Assembly (NCBI GenBank): GCA_020809705.1
Contig: CP085828.1
Location: 744,001 to 808,000 of the forward strand
DNA: 64,000 nt
Source: Calonectria ilicicola
Lineage: Eukaryota > Ascomycota > Sordariomycetes > Hypocreales > Nectriaceae
Direction of reading: 5' to 3'
The notes under the pieces were generated by a model. It had not been told where the DNA came from, ran no database searches, and worked only from the letters and a program-made list of their open reading frames with translations. Positions within the stretch are counted from its first letter, which is position 1, and every line of letters starts with the position of its first letter. Shown piece after piece: positions 25,218 through 35,792 of the stretch. The position numbers and the translations under genes are program-made.

Positions 25218-25570
25218 AAGAGCAACAAGCTGAGAAAATTTACCCAAGTATCATTAGTATGGGAGCCATAAAAGAAAAATGGAGCTAGATATCTCTGAGG
25301 TAACTGAGTCGAGAATAGCAGTCCCGGGCGATCTTTTTTTTTTCATTTTTTAAATGTTCACCAAATGTGCATTCCATTCTAATGGAAGAAAACAGCTTTT
25401 AGACGAGCACACAAACATTAGCAAATTACCTGTAAAATTAAATTCATAGATGATAATTCAGCTCCAGCTCTCATCGCACCTTTGTTTCAGGCACCCAGGG
25501 GTCTGTGTGGTCCCCTCTTGATCAATCTAAATGCACTTAAAGGACCACACCCCACACATCATTACTGCCT
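25218..25570. other. Intergenic spacer with T-run
   Basis: Short spacer between tandem plus-strand genes with a poly-T tract near 25336-25344. Nothing else is seen. Confidence 0.55.
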
Positions 25571-27520
25571 ATGATCCTCCATGAGCACACCCACATCAGG
25601 CCTCCCACCTTTCGATCTCTCCCTGCATTGCTAGTAGAGAAATCTTCCCCAGCCATGGCCCCAAAACATCGCCTTTCTCATCTTTTCCCTCAGCGACGCG
25701 GTAAGCCCATCAACATCCCCACAAGAGACCCGGTGCCATTGGATTCCACCAAACCATCCGTGGCCCAACTCCCCGATGTCGTCATACAACGCATCCTCGC
25801 TTCCATCCAGATTGAGGACTTGTCGACGGTCGCATCGTTGAGCTCGTCCCTTTACAGGCACGCCCGCTATGCCCAGCACTGCCACGTGCGTGTGGATCTC
25901 GACAAGCCCACGCATGTGCTCCACCGCCTCCATCTCATCAAGCGCCTAGGCCAGCTCGGGGCCATCTGCACACTGCAGGTGCACGCCCGCAGGTACGATG
26001 ACGGCCAGAAGGAGATCCAGGACATTCTTGCATGTCTTGCAGACATGCTACCGGCCATGACGAGCATGCGCCACGTGCATTGGCATGTCGGGTGCTATTG
26101 GGAGGGTCCTAAGCGCTCTGATCGCAAAAGAGCAACGGTCGTGCCGATACCTGCACCCATTCTGACCGCACTGCCCACCGGGTCGCATCTGCACACGTCC
26201 TTCTTCTGCGATGATAGAACAGAGTCTCACGTGCAGGCGCGGCCGTTCCTGCATGGCCTCGCAGAGAACCAACATCTCCGCACCCTTTCTGTCCGAGTCA
26301 CATTTGTTGAACAAGAGGACTGCGCCGAGACAATGCGGGCCCTGAAAAAAGTGCTACTCTCATGCCCCAATCTGACCAGGATTCCGATGATCGACATGTG
26401 GTATCCACGTGGAGCTCAGGAATCTCACAATCCCCCGGAAAAGTACCCTGGCCTAGGTCTAGTCGATGGTGAGCGGCCGCCGGCCCTGAAGGAGCTCGGC
26501 ATGCGTGACTATCCATGGGGAAACCGTTGGCAGGGGTATCCCGCAAAAGGCAATGAGTTGGAATATTGGGTCGATACCTTCAATTGGTCCCAGTTGGTCC
26601 GATTGAATGACGTTCCAGACTTCCTGGCCTCCGCCATCGCCCCCAAATTGACCTCCCTTAGAGAGCTGATCGTGGCGGGAGAAGTAAGCGGACCTGAGCC
26701 AGATTTCTTCCAAGCCCTTTCTTCACCGCTAGAAACAATAAGCCTTCCAGTCTGGGACCTGATTAGCAGTAAACCGGAACTAATTGGAAAATTCGGTGCG
26801 ACGCTTCGGCAGCTGAAGATCCAGGAACAAGAGCCGGAGTTTGGGAGCAGACAAGTCACTTTTGTGTCGGCCCCCGATCTCATCCATCTCAGCAAAAGCC
26901 TAGTTAATCTTAAACATTTAGCTCTTGATATCACGCGAGACCAAGATGCCCAAAAGTGGCCTTACGCACTCCTAGATGCCATCGCTGCTTTCCCCCGTCT
27001 CCGCACCGTCGAACTGTGGTTCCCGCTGGGGTCTGCAGCGCCGGCACCGGCACCGCATCTCACCAAATCCTCAGCGGAGCTTCTTTTCCACTACCTACGC
27101 GAGCGCAATAGCAAGATCCAGCGTGTGACGATCCACTCAGGCGCGCCAACGCCAAAGGGCCCCATCTCACTTCGCAACAACTCCGAGCCATCGTGGGCCG
27201 TGCACAACTCAATCAGTTTCGTGTGCGAAATTGTCTACCATGGCGAGGGTCCCGAGGAACGTGGGGGCGGTTGGCTCAGCATATCATGTCCGGAGCTGAG
27301 CGCCAGCATGAACGCACAGCTGCATCAGTTGACCCAACAAGCAGACCGAAAGCCCCTGGACCCGATAAACCTTGATGCTGATGGCCTCTTGCTTAGGGCA
27401 GCTCTAGATGGACCCATAGATGGTGCTGGATGGTGGAATTGGATGTACAAGCGTAAAGAAAAGAGCACGGCGCTGCAGAAGTTGGTCACAGGGCCATTGA
27501 AGCGAGTATTGATTCGATAG
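25571..27520 (+). CDS. F-box-domain protein
   Basis: Single exon, 649 aa. Around residues 62-105 the sequence VAQLPDVVIQRILASI followed by SLSSSLYRHARYAQ matches the F-box helix pattern (LPxEVxxxILxxL...Cxxxxxxx). The rest is a long alpha/beta region with leucine-rich character (SLRELIV, LVNLKHLALDI, PRLRTVELWF), consistent with divergent LRR-type substrate recognition. F-box proteins link targets to SCF ubiquitin ligases through Skp1. A second in-frame ATG at 25652 (MAPKHRLS) has a better initiation context (CAGCCATGG) and would give a 622-residue protein; either start is possible. No introns are needed. Confidence 0.75.
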   Translation: MILHEHTHIRPPTFRSLPALLVEKSSPAMAPKHRLSHLFPQRRGKPINIPTRDPVPLDSTKPSVAQLPDVVIQRILASIQIEDLSTVASLSSSLYRHARYAQHCHVRVDLDKPTHVLHRLHLIKRLGQLGAICTLQVHARRYDDGQKEIQDILACLADMLPAMTSMRHVHWHVGCYWEGPKRSDRKRATVVPIPAPILTALPTGSHLHTSFFCDDRTESHVQARPFLHGLAENQHLRTLSVRVTFVEQEDCAETMRALKKVLLSCPNLTRIPMIDMWYPRGAQESHNPPEKYPGLGLVDGERPPALKELGMRDYPWGNRWQGYPAKGNELEYWVDTFNWSQLVRLNDVPDFLASAIAPKLTSLRELIVAGEVSGPEPDFFQALSSPLETISLPVWDLISSKPELIGKFGATLRQLKIQEQEPEFGSRQVTFVSAPDLIHLSKSLVNLKHLALDITRDQDAQKWPYALLDAIAAFPRLRTVELWFPLGSAAPAPAPHLTKSSAELLFHYLRERNSKIQRVTIHSGAPTPKGPISLRNNSEPSWAVHNSISFVCEIVYHGEGPEERGGGWLSISCPELSASMNAQLHQLTQQADRKPLDPINLDADGLLLRAALDGPIDGAGWWNWMYKRKEKSTALQKLVTGPLKRVLIR

Positions 27521-28546
27521 GGGACAGTACAAACAATACCCGAAAGAGTGTACCCCCTCTACCTTTTCCCACTCTCTTCCAGCCAAATTATAAATAAATA
27601 AGTGATTCATATATAATATGTGTTGTTATTTATTTATTTTCTCCCTTTTACTATTAGATTAATATCTTTAGGCGGTTAAGTCCCATGCTACTAAAGGTGA
27701 GGAAGTCGCAGGGGCATAATCTTTCAAAAGGTGTATTGTAACGTTTTAGGGGAGACCATGCCTGATCACTAGTAAAACATCTTGAGAGGAAAGTCTCATG
27801 CCATTTTTTCTTAAATTATTTAACCTATACAGCTTCCACCAAGAGAGATTAAGAGTAGATTCCATGAAATTGAGACAAGGACTACTCTTCACAAAGGGGG
27901 CGAGTGATGCCCCTTCGCTAATCTGCTTCCCCCAATCTAGTAACAGCAATTGCTTAGTTGGGAAACCGCTTTTATCACAGCACCGACTGGGATCAAGGAA
28001 GATATTGTAAAACAATTATATTAATCAGCTCGATTCCTACCACCTAGATTTGTCGGTGAAGAAAACTAAGTTCAGTATGAGTGGAGAGCGATCGGTCTCG
28101 ACTTGTGTATCACCACCACCCTTAGATCGCTTTGTAAAAATCTCACATACTACCCTGTACGGTATCCACCAAGACAATCCGCGCTGGACTAATGCGATTA
28201 TGGTTAGAACAAAGCTCTGACCATGAAGTGGGCCTCAGCGACTCATGGCAACATGAATGCCACAATGGGGTGGCTTCAAGGTTTGAACTCACGCCTAGAT
28301 CGAGAAGGTTGATCATGCTACAGTTAATTCTTACAGAGAGAATGGGGACGTGAACTTTGGTTGAGTCTGGTATTGAATATGCAAAACATCACCATATTTT
28401 TGACACTTTCCCTGGGGTTTGCATCAATTGTCACTCTAGTGTATCGCTAACCATTGACAACAAGCCACCTGCAAAAGACGGGCTGATTGTGATTGTGTGA
28501 GCGAATGGCTATTTAATCATCAAATGAGACTCGACCTACCATCCAA
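27521..28546. other. Intergenic, no gene supported
   Basis: About 1 kb between the F-box gene and the tRNA. Small open frames on opposite strands at 27746-28015 lack support. A weak tRNA-like stretch on the minus strand near 28240-28345 was considered and rejected. Confidence 0.5.
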
Positions 28547-28636
28547 GGGCGTGTGGTCTAGGGGTATGGCGTCCGCTTCGCATTGTTCAAACAACTCGTT
28601 TGCGGAAGGTCCGGGGTTCAATTCCCCGTTCGTCCA
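28547..28636 (+). tRNA. tRNA-Ala (anticodon CGC) with an 18-nt intron
   Basis: The 90-nt gene folds as a cloverleaf. The acceptor strands GGGCGTG and TTCGTCC include the G3:U70 pair that specifies alanine, and the discriminator base is A. The A box TGGTCTAGGGG is at 28554-28564 and the B box GGTTCAATTCC at 28615-28625; the T stem is CGGGG/CCCCG. The anticodon stem TCCGC/GCGGA encloses the loop with CGC at 28579-28581. Removing 28583-28600 leaves a seven-base loop and a 72-nt mature body, the canonical intron site one base after the anticodon. The U6:U67 mismatch is also present in yeast tRNA-Ala. CCA is not encoded. Confidence 0.9.
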
Positions 28637-28677
28637 AAACTTTTGCCGTTTTCTACGGCGGATAATTCTCGTAACTC

Positions 28678-28686
28678 TTTTTTTTT
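28678..28686 (+). terminator. RNA polymerase III T-run terminator of tRNA-Ala
   Basis: Nine consecutive T residues about 40 bp past the tRNA. An earlier run of four T at 28641-28644 may act as a weaker first stop. Confidence 0.5.
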
Positions 28687-28851
28687 GCCGTAATATATTT
28701 ATTTATTTGCTAATTCTATCTTCCCAAGACACACAATTACGCTGGCGATTTACATATTAACATCACAATACAGTGGCACAAATACTCTATCTACGAGGCA
28801 CTCTTCACATTTAGAGAAGTACATCTGGCGAACATTTGGCACGTTTATTCA

Positions 28852-31800
28852 TCAATCTACCAAACGCAAGAACTCAACGATGTCATCGTGTCCATGAATC
28901 TGTGCCCATTCTTCGGCAGTTTTTCCGACACTTTCTTTGATCACCTTCACCTGCATTGCCCTTTCCGTATGTTCCCGGGTTATGCTGTACTTGGATTTGG
29001 CCTTGGTGCTGAACCCTGCGTCACAGAGCACTTTGACAGACTCGAGAGACCCACAAGAACTGGCAATATGCAAAGCATTCAAGTCCTCGCTGCTATGCGC
29101 ATCTATGATTTCCACTCTGGTCCTGTCGCATGCATTTATATATGGCTTTAAAGCTTTCAAAACATCTGCGGTACGTGAGAGTGCTGCAAAATGCCATGCG
29201 TTAAACATGGAGCTTCGTTCGCTGAGTGCATCGTCAGCCGACAGCAACAAGTCGACGAGTTGATGGTGTCCTTGATGGCATGCAACATCAAGGGGTGTTC
29301 TATCCAATTCATCTGCAGCGTTAATCTTTGCACCTGCATCGACGAGCTCACGTACGATGGCATTCGATCCGACTGCGGCAGCATGAAAAAGTGGTGTCAT
29401 GCCTCGATTGTCTCGGTCATGTATGAGATTCGGGTTCCACTGAATAATCCATTTCGCGGCGTGGATATTGTCCATGGAGCAAGCTCTATGGAGAATATTC
29501 TCTCCCATACGATTTGTTTCATTAAACTGAGAGCCCTTGTCGTTGTCTGGGGCAAACGTTGTGATTAAAGATTCCAAAATGGATCCAGCCGCGTCCGACC
29601 TAATATATGATGCCGCAAAGTGAATCAACGTATCGCAATGTCCAGGGTGATTTTTAATGGCCAAGGGTTTCAAAGTGGGGAGAGAAATTAATAATCTTTC
29701 AATGACATCGACATGTTCCATAATAATTGCAATGTGGATGGCCGTAAGCCCTGTTGACGTCTCCAGCACAGGGTCTGCTCCTTGCTCAAGAAGAACATCA
29801 ACAATCTTTGAGTGGCCAAATAATGCGGCCCAATGAAGCGGCCGAAACCCGACAGTAAGTTTGAGCCTGTCGAAGTTATGAAAGTTCATCTTGACTTGAG
29901 CTGTCCACGAATGAACCAAGGCCACGCTAAGAGGGCTTTTTATGAGCTCTGTGGCAGAGTTGGCGTTTTTATAAATGCAAGCTTTGATGAGAAGATCCGA
30001 AAAGTAGGCCTCGAATGTATTCGGTTTTGTCTGGTCATGCCTCAAGACTTCAAAACCAACAGCGTGCTGCAAGACCAGCCGGCGGATATGCTCAAGCTCC
30101 AATTGAGATGATAGTGTGTCGTCAGTGTGGTTGATACGAATCATTGGGCTTTCAATGCTTTTCAGACTAGTATCTGCCGAATCTTTGACGGTGAATGGCT
30201 CTATTTTGGCCTGGTATTTCAATATCAAGGGCTCCTCCTCATCCTCTCTGGCAAGTGCCCACTCCGGTCGTGTTGTGAATTCTAGTTTTGCTTCGGTGTC
30301 TAAATCTCGCGCCAATGCCACCGATGGCGTCCATTTAGAAAACCCGACTGGCTTAGTTGTTGGTTTTGACTCCTGTGACGATAATTCTTCTGCTCTGCTG
30401 GCCTTAAGAGAAATGACTGGCTGATGGTCCTCATATCGCCGAGAAATGATAAATGAAGCACACCAAGCTGATTTCACCCAATATCGAAATGAAGTTTCTT
30501 TCTTCAAAGTTGCCAAATCCTCCGACTGAATGTCCGACACAACGGTGGCCAAGGGCTTGCTGCCATCTGATTCGATCAAGACACCCCAAGGGCTCCATGA
30601 AGAGAAACTATCTGATCCAAATGAGAAGCCGATCAATACATCAATAGATGTTTCAAAATCACCGATTCTAGATCGAAATCTAAACCGATAAGCCGTCACA
30701 ATTACCTCGTCCTGGACTGGACCCAGTCGATTGGATGATCCCACAACATCGGGCCACTGGGACGGTGAACAAGCATGCATATCATTCTTCATCCGCTGAA
30801 GGTCTACAAATCCCAGCAGCTCGACCTTTGGAAGAAATTGAATGGGCTTCTGTTTCACATAAACCAATGTGTACTCCTTATCGATTGATCGCTCAACAAA
30901 ACGTTTGGGAAGATCAAATATTCGGTGGCTAATGCCACGTGCATACTGGGACCCTCCAAGTGCTGTGAGGCGGATGGCGGCTTTCTTGTGTGGGAAACGA
31001 TGCTCATCATAGGGATTGCACTCCAGTATAGCGTCAAACTCTCCCGGAATCGAGGTGGGAATGAGCTTTAGATAAGTTTGAAGACCAATATTGGTCATGC
31101 TGGATGGAGGAGTCGAGTTGACTCTATTCAGCGGAAGAGGACTGAATTTTCCCGAGTTTTTGAAACATTCTGGACTGGGTGCAAGAAGACCGGTGAGTTG
31201 TGTACACTCTCTTGTGGCCTCCCAGGCAAACAAGGAATGGTCATCGTTGACTGTCAAGGGTCCCAGTTAATAATGTCCGAATGGAGGTTGAAAGAATGCC
31301 TGGGGATACTGACCCTTCATGATTTCTTGCTGGAGTCGGATAAACGCATTCATACCCTCGCCATAAAGAATGGGCATATTGATGTCAAATATTCCCATGA
31401 GGCAGTAGGCGATATCTTCCACTCGTTTGGTCGCTCGACCAGATGCCCACTTCATTCGTGCTGCTATGCTGAAGCTCTCCAATGAACGATATCCACTCAA
31501 TATATCTGCTGAAATCCCGGTTATGTCGCTGATAAGTGTTTGGAACTCAGTTCGTGCATCTTTTGTTCCAAGCAAGACCCAGTCCCTGGAATAAAACTGG
31601 ACTTCTCTGGAACCAATTAACTCTGGCAGCGTCCAACCACGCTTAAACCAGCGGCTAGATCGAACCTCCTCTGCCGATGTGCTGTTTTCCTGAGATTCAA
31701 CATCGCTCAAGTGCGCAAAACAAACTGCAGAGTTTTGGTACCAGCGGAAGACACTGTTGATTGCCTCTGAAACCTCTGCACTGGAGCTTTGATCCACGCA

Positions 31801-32061
31801 GCATGTGTAAACCCAGATGTAGTCTACACCTTGAGACTGGGCCATGTTTGCACAGTTGCGAATCTTGGAAAACCCAGGCTTGTTCAAAACCGGGTGGTTC
31901 TCCGAGCCTTCGACAAGGTGACTTGCACTGAATGATTGCATGTCGCTGAACCATACCTCCTCATCACTGCGACCCCATGTATGAGACAGGATGGTATAGC
32001 TGGGCACATCGCTTTCATCTCTATCAACGAATGTCAAAGTGGAGGCCTGAAGGAGTCTCAT
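28852..32061 (-). CDS. HET-domain protein with C-terminal ankyrin repeats
   Basis: Model complement(join(28852..31250, 31314..32061)), 1048 aa; one 63-bp intron (donor GTCAGT, acceptor ACAG) joining LQQEIMK to VNDDHSLFAW, exactly the end of a classical HET region. The HET domain begins MRLLQASTLTF and SYTILSHTWG, with TCCVDQ, AINSVFRWYQ and the RGWTLPELI block. The usual Asp before TCC (DTCCID in relatives) is Tyr here. About 450 residues without a recognised domain follow. Then ankyrin repeats run from about residue 717 to the end, including FRPLHWAALFGH, GLTAIHIAI, MTPLFHAAAVG, RTPLDVACHQGHHQLVDLLL and LNALHIASSCG. HET proteins mediate vegetative incompatibility and regulated cell death in ascomycetes; ankyrin repeats probably act in recognition. 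Confidence 0.9.
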
Positions 32062-33525
32062 CGTGGGCAGTATGCGTCAGGCAAAACAAAACGCGGTGAA
32101 TAATTGCAGGTTTCAGATTGGGGAGGCAATTAGATATGCTCATCAAGGGACGGGCCAATGGGTTTAGTATCAAGCATTTGAGTCCTGGAGACAGGCCTAC
32201 TTTCATTCGGGTCCTAGGTTTAACACATCGGCGTAGGACTTGGCGTCGGAAAAACCAAGGACACCGCTTGACCATATCTGCTTAGCGGTGGCTGGCTGAA
32301 ACCAAGCTAATCATAAAATCGTCCGCAGAGACCACGTTTGTGCCCGGGTATTCTCTGAAAAGTTCAATGAAATTGTGAAATTCGCTGTAGCTATTGAGCA
32401 TGGATGGGGAACTCTGTCTCGGAGTCATATTGTGTTCACCAGGCTTATTCGGCGCTAAGGGACAGTGGGGTTTGCTGAACTTGACATATGGTCAGAGACT
32501 CAACTTGGATTGAATGCTCAGCTATTTGCTAATGCCAAAGACCAAATTTCTATTTAGACCGATTCGATCCCAGGTAGACCAAAATTGCAGTGGTTAGAGT
32601 GAGTCATGCAAGCCCGCACAGCCAGACGCTTGAGTTAGATGGCCGATTCAGCCACCAGAGAACCTATACCATATTCATAATGAACTAGACTTGTACCCCT
32701 GTGTTTTCTTTTTGGTTTCAAAGACATAAAATAGTTTGCAATGCATATTTATCAGCTGCTAATTATGCCCACTGATCTTCCTGCCTGGTTCGCCTGGCGC
32801 GCTTGGGACGCCTGACTGGCTTTACCAGTTTTACCCGCCTTGGCTGCCTAGGCCGCCTAACAGATCTATTCTTCTCGCAAATCCAATAGTATGCATATTT
32901 TGCTGCTTCGAACCCTATAGTCGTGAAAAAGGCTATTCCCACCATTGCAAGTGCAAGTTCACTAGGGAGAAGGGACAGAAGGCAGAGCAGGATAATAGCA
33001 CCCATTCTGCTGCCTTGACCGGGAACCAAGCTCAATCTGTATGATGGAGACTGCCTTCTCGGATGCTGTAGATGTGAGAGCAGGGTTGTGTAAATGGTAG
33101 TGCTCGCGGTGACAGTATTTTTATGATGTTCACTCTGTTTGCGCAGTTGCAACTAGGAAGATTTTGTGTGTTGTTGTAACATTGGCCTTTGCGACGAAAA
33201 ATGTGGATGTGATTGTAAAATTGTACGGAAAGGAATAAAATGGATTGAAATCTCAAATATTGAGCATATTTACGTCTCATTTTATCCACAGCCTAAAAGT
33301 CTATCTGTTGCGTTTCGTCGCTCAGGGTTTGATCTTGCCGCTTTACCCACAATTCCAGCTTTCAAATGTGTCCATCTGACGGTAAAAAGAAATTTATACT
33401 TCTTGTTCCTTTGGGACGCTACCCTGGTAGATACTGGTCATTAGAGGGTGGATGATTTAATTCATTCTATGAACTAGGTATTTTCTAATCCTAGATGGGT
33501 GCGTTGACCTTGTTGGGCATTTCGT
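32062..33525. other. Intergenic region with one doubtful small gene
   Basis: Promoter of the HET-ankyrin gene followed by spacer up to the P450 gene. The only frame with some coding character is the small membrane-protein frame at 32763-33005, listed separately. Confidence 0.5.
32763..33005 (-). CDS. Possible small membrane protein with basic tail
   Basis: An 80-residue frame starting MGAIILLCLLSLLPSE. One or two hydrophobic segments (residues 2-35) are followed by an Arg/Lys/Pro-rich tail. The frame could extend to 33152 (129 aa), but the extra N-terminus has no character. No family is recognised. The period of Arg-Arg-Pro in the tail reflects a short imperfect repeat in the DNA. It may be non-coding. 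Confidence 0.25.
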   Translation of the reverse strand: MGAIILLCLLSLLPSELALAMVGIAFFTTIGFEAAKYAYYWICEKNRSVRRPRQPRRVKLVKPVRRPKRARRTRQEDQWA

Positions 33526-35131
33526 TTAGCCCAAAACCTGGTCCCTTCGTTTAACTTTCAGCTGCATGGGACCAGGCCAAAGAAGAAAAGCTTCCTCATG
33601 GCTGAGCTCGAACTCTGGGTCGGGGATACAAAAGTCATACCGAAGGACCAATGTTGCAAGAAGCACGGTCTGTTCGATATAGGTAATGTTGCGTCCTATG
33701 CAGCCGCGGGCTCCAGCACTGAATGGTATGAATGACACCTGTGCTTCCTTGCTACTCTCTTCTAGCCACCTCTCGGGCCGATATTTTTCAGGCTCCGGGA
33801 AAAGCTCTGGGTTCCTGTTGGCTGTAAATATTGGCACGGCCACAATCGTGTTTCCTGGGATCCAATGTCCATCGATTTCGAGACCCTCCGAGGGCGTTAC
33901 ACGATGCAAACCGCCTGGGAGGGGCGGCAGTAGTCGTAACGACTCATCAAGGCATGCCCGAAGATATGGCAGGTTCTTGACACTAGAATAGTCAACAACA
34001 TTGTCATCACGAAGCACTGCACAAGCTTCCAATTCCTCGCGAAGTTTAGTAAGAGCGGTTGGAGTTTTGAGGAGGAAGTACATGACGTGAGTCAACGCTA
34101 TGGCGGTTGTGTCTGATCCTGCATCCACTATAATCGATTAGTAAAGCACCATGATTGAGGTAAGACGAAATCTTACTTAACGCGGTAACATCTCCTTCAA
34201 TCTCAGCTGTGCACAGGTTCCGGGCTTGACCAGCTTTGTCTTCGAGAAGGCAGCGAGCTAGATCATCGAGGTTTTCTCCATTCTGGTACCTCTGTACGCG
34301 ATGGTGGGTCAAATGTTGCACGATCTCTGTGAAGCCATCCCCCGCTTGCCACTGGGTTCGAAAGAATCCAGGCAATTTCTCCAAAAGGCGTTTCAGGGTT
34401 CGAAACCAGGGTGTCCAAATAATCATGGATGTCGCTCTTCTTGCTGCATGAAGGCTGTGAATAAATCTGACACGCTTCTCTTCCCCTTGAACAGTTCGAA
34501 CAGTGACAATATCATCGCCTCTATCCAAAAATCCCAATCTCTCACTTAATGCGATGTCAGCAATAGCTTCAACAGAGAATAGGTTAGTCCAACGTCGAAA
34601 ATCCACAATTCCGCCATCTTCACCGGTCCCTTCATGACAAACTCTATCAAAGTGATGCAGCAGTCGTTTGACCTTGTCTGCAACTTTGAACTCCCAATTC
34701 TCTAGATTACGTGTGGCGAAAGCGTTGGATAAAATGCGACGCTTTTGAGCGTGCCGGTCTTTGTCAATCATATCGATGAGGCCAGGGTGAGGGCTAGCAA
34801 CAGCCTCGTACGAACCACCTTTGATGCATGGAGTTGAATGGCCATAAATAGATCTTATGGCGTTAGGCGAGGAGAAAGAAACCGCGTTGGGCCCAATTCT
34901 CACGATAGGGTGCTTCTCATGAGCGGAATGGATGTCTTTTGAACGGAAGCCACGCCAGCGTAAAACGATAAAACTCAGGTTCGAAACGCCTGAGAGGTAG
35001 GAGGCATTGGGAAAACGGTGAAGTTTCTTTGGGTCCAAGAAGTACTTGACCCATGGCTCAATGAGAAAAATAAAAAGAAATACGAGAGGTAAAGCAGCGA
35101 TGAACATAGTGAAGCGGAAATTTGAGATCAA
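33526..35131 (-). CDS. Cytochrome P450 monooxygenase
   Basis: Model complement(join(33526..34127, 34177..35131)), 518 aa; the 49-bp intron sits just before the I-helix motif. An N-terminal hydrophobic anchor (about residues 8-27) places it in the ER membrane. The I helix reads DAGSDTTA, the K helix ESLR, the PERF-like region PEKYRPERW, and the haem-binding loop FSAGARGCIGRN with the Cys thiolate. Microsomal fungal P450s of this type, near the benzoate-hydroxylase and mycotoxin C-hydroxylase groups, perform NADPH-dependent oxidations. The substrate is not predictable. The gene is divergent from a Zn2Cys6 regulator 661 bp away, which suggests local control. Confidence 0.92.
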
Positions 35132-35792
35132 GTGGAAGAATTGGAATGATGATGCGAAGACGACAGTTGGAGCAATGGCAAACTGTAGGACTTATATAGT
35201 TCATCTTTGTACTTTTTCTTGTGTAAATATCTCTTTCATTCCATCATTGTTTCACCATTACACTCCCGAGTGCTGATATTCCTATACCTAAATCAGTATG
35301 AGGCCCCGCCACAGGTTCTCCAACCACCCACATCGGCAATTGTCATGGCGGGGTTGTAATGCAGGATTAACGATCCAATGGTCCTGTGGAGTCTCAACCA
35401 TATCGATTGAATTGATCTAAGACCAAGTAGGGTTTCAGGAGTGAAGTGCCACATTGGCCATGTGTGATTCTGGGGCAGTCCTGGCGACGCGGTCAGCTAT
35501 CAAGAAAAGTCACCTGGTCGAACTGCTGCCCAATAGCGGGAGAGCATTCCATGTTAGGAACATGGCTCCGCTTCGTGGCGAGGTTCAGTCTTTACTCAAT
35601 CCGGCAATTCCGTCCGCCATCGCTAACTCTTAGCTCGAATGCAAGTAGCTCACGTCCAACACAGTTTGCTTGCCGGGACATTTTTCCTCTCCCAACTCTT
35701 CCCATATGGAAATTCCCCAATGGTCTCGACGTAATCCCTGGTCCATTTCACATGTCTATTTTTTCCATCTATAGGCAAATATCCGTAATCAA
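35132..35792. other. Shared divergent promoter of P450 and Zn2Cys6 regulator
   Basis: 661 bp between the two start codons. No internal gene is supported. It is the natural place to look for binding sites of the adjacent regulator (CGG half-sites). Confidence 0.55.
35190..35198 (-). promoter_or_regulatory. TATA-like box of the P450 gene
   Basis: CTATATAAG on the minus strand about 60 bp upstream of the start codon at 35131. Confidence 0.4.

Noticed and set aside
28240..28345. tRNA-like stretch on the minus strand (B-box-like GAGTTCAAACC with a TAGCATGAT element)
   Set aside because: I could not form acceptor and anticodon stems; at most a degenerate tRNA-derived fragment.
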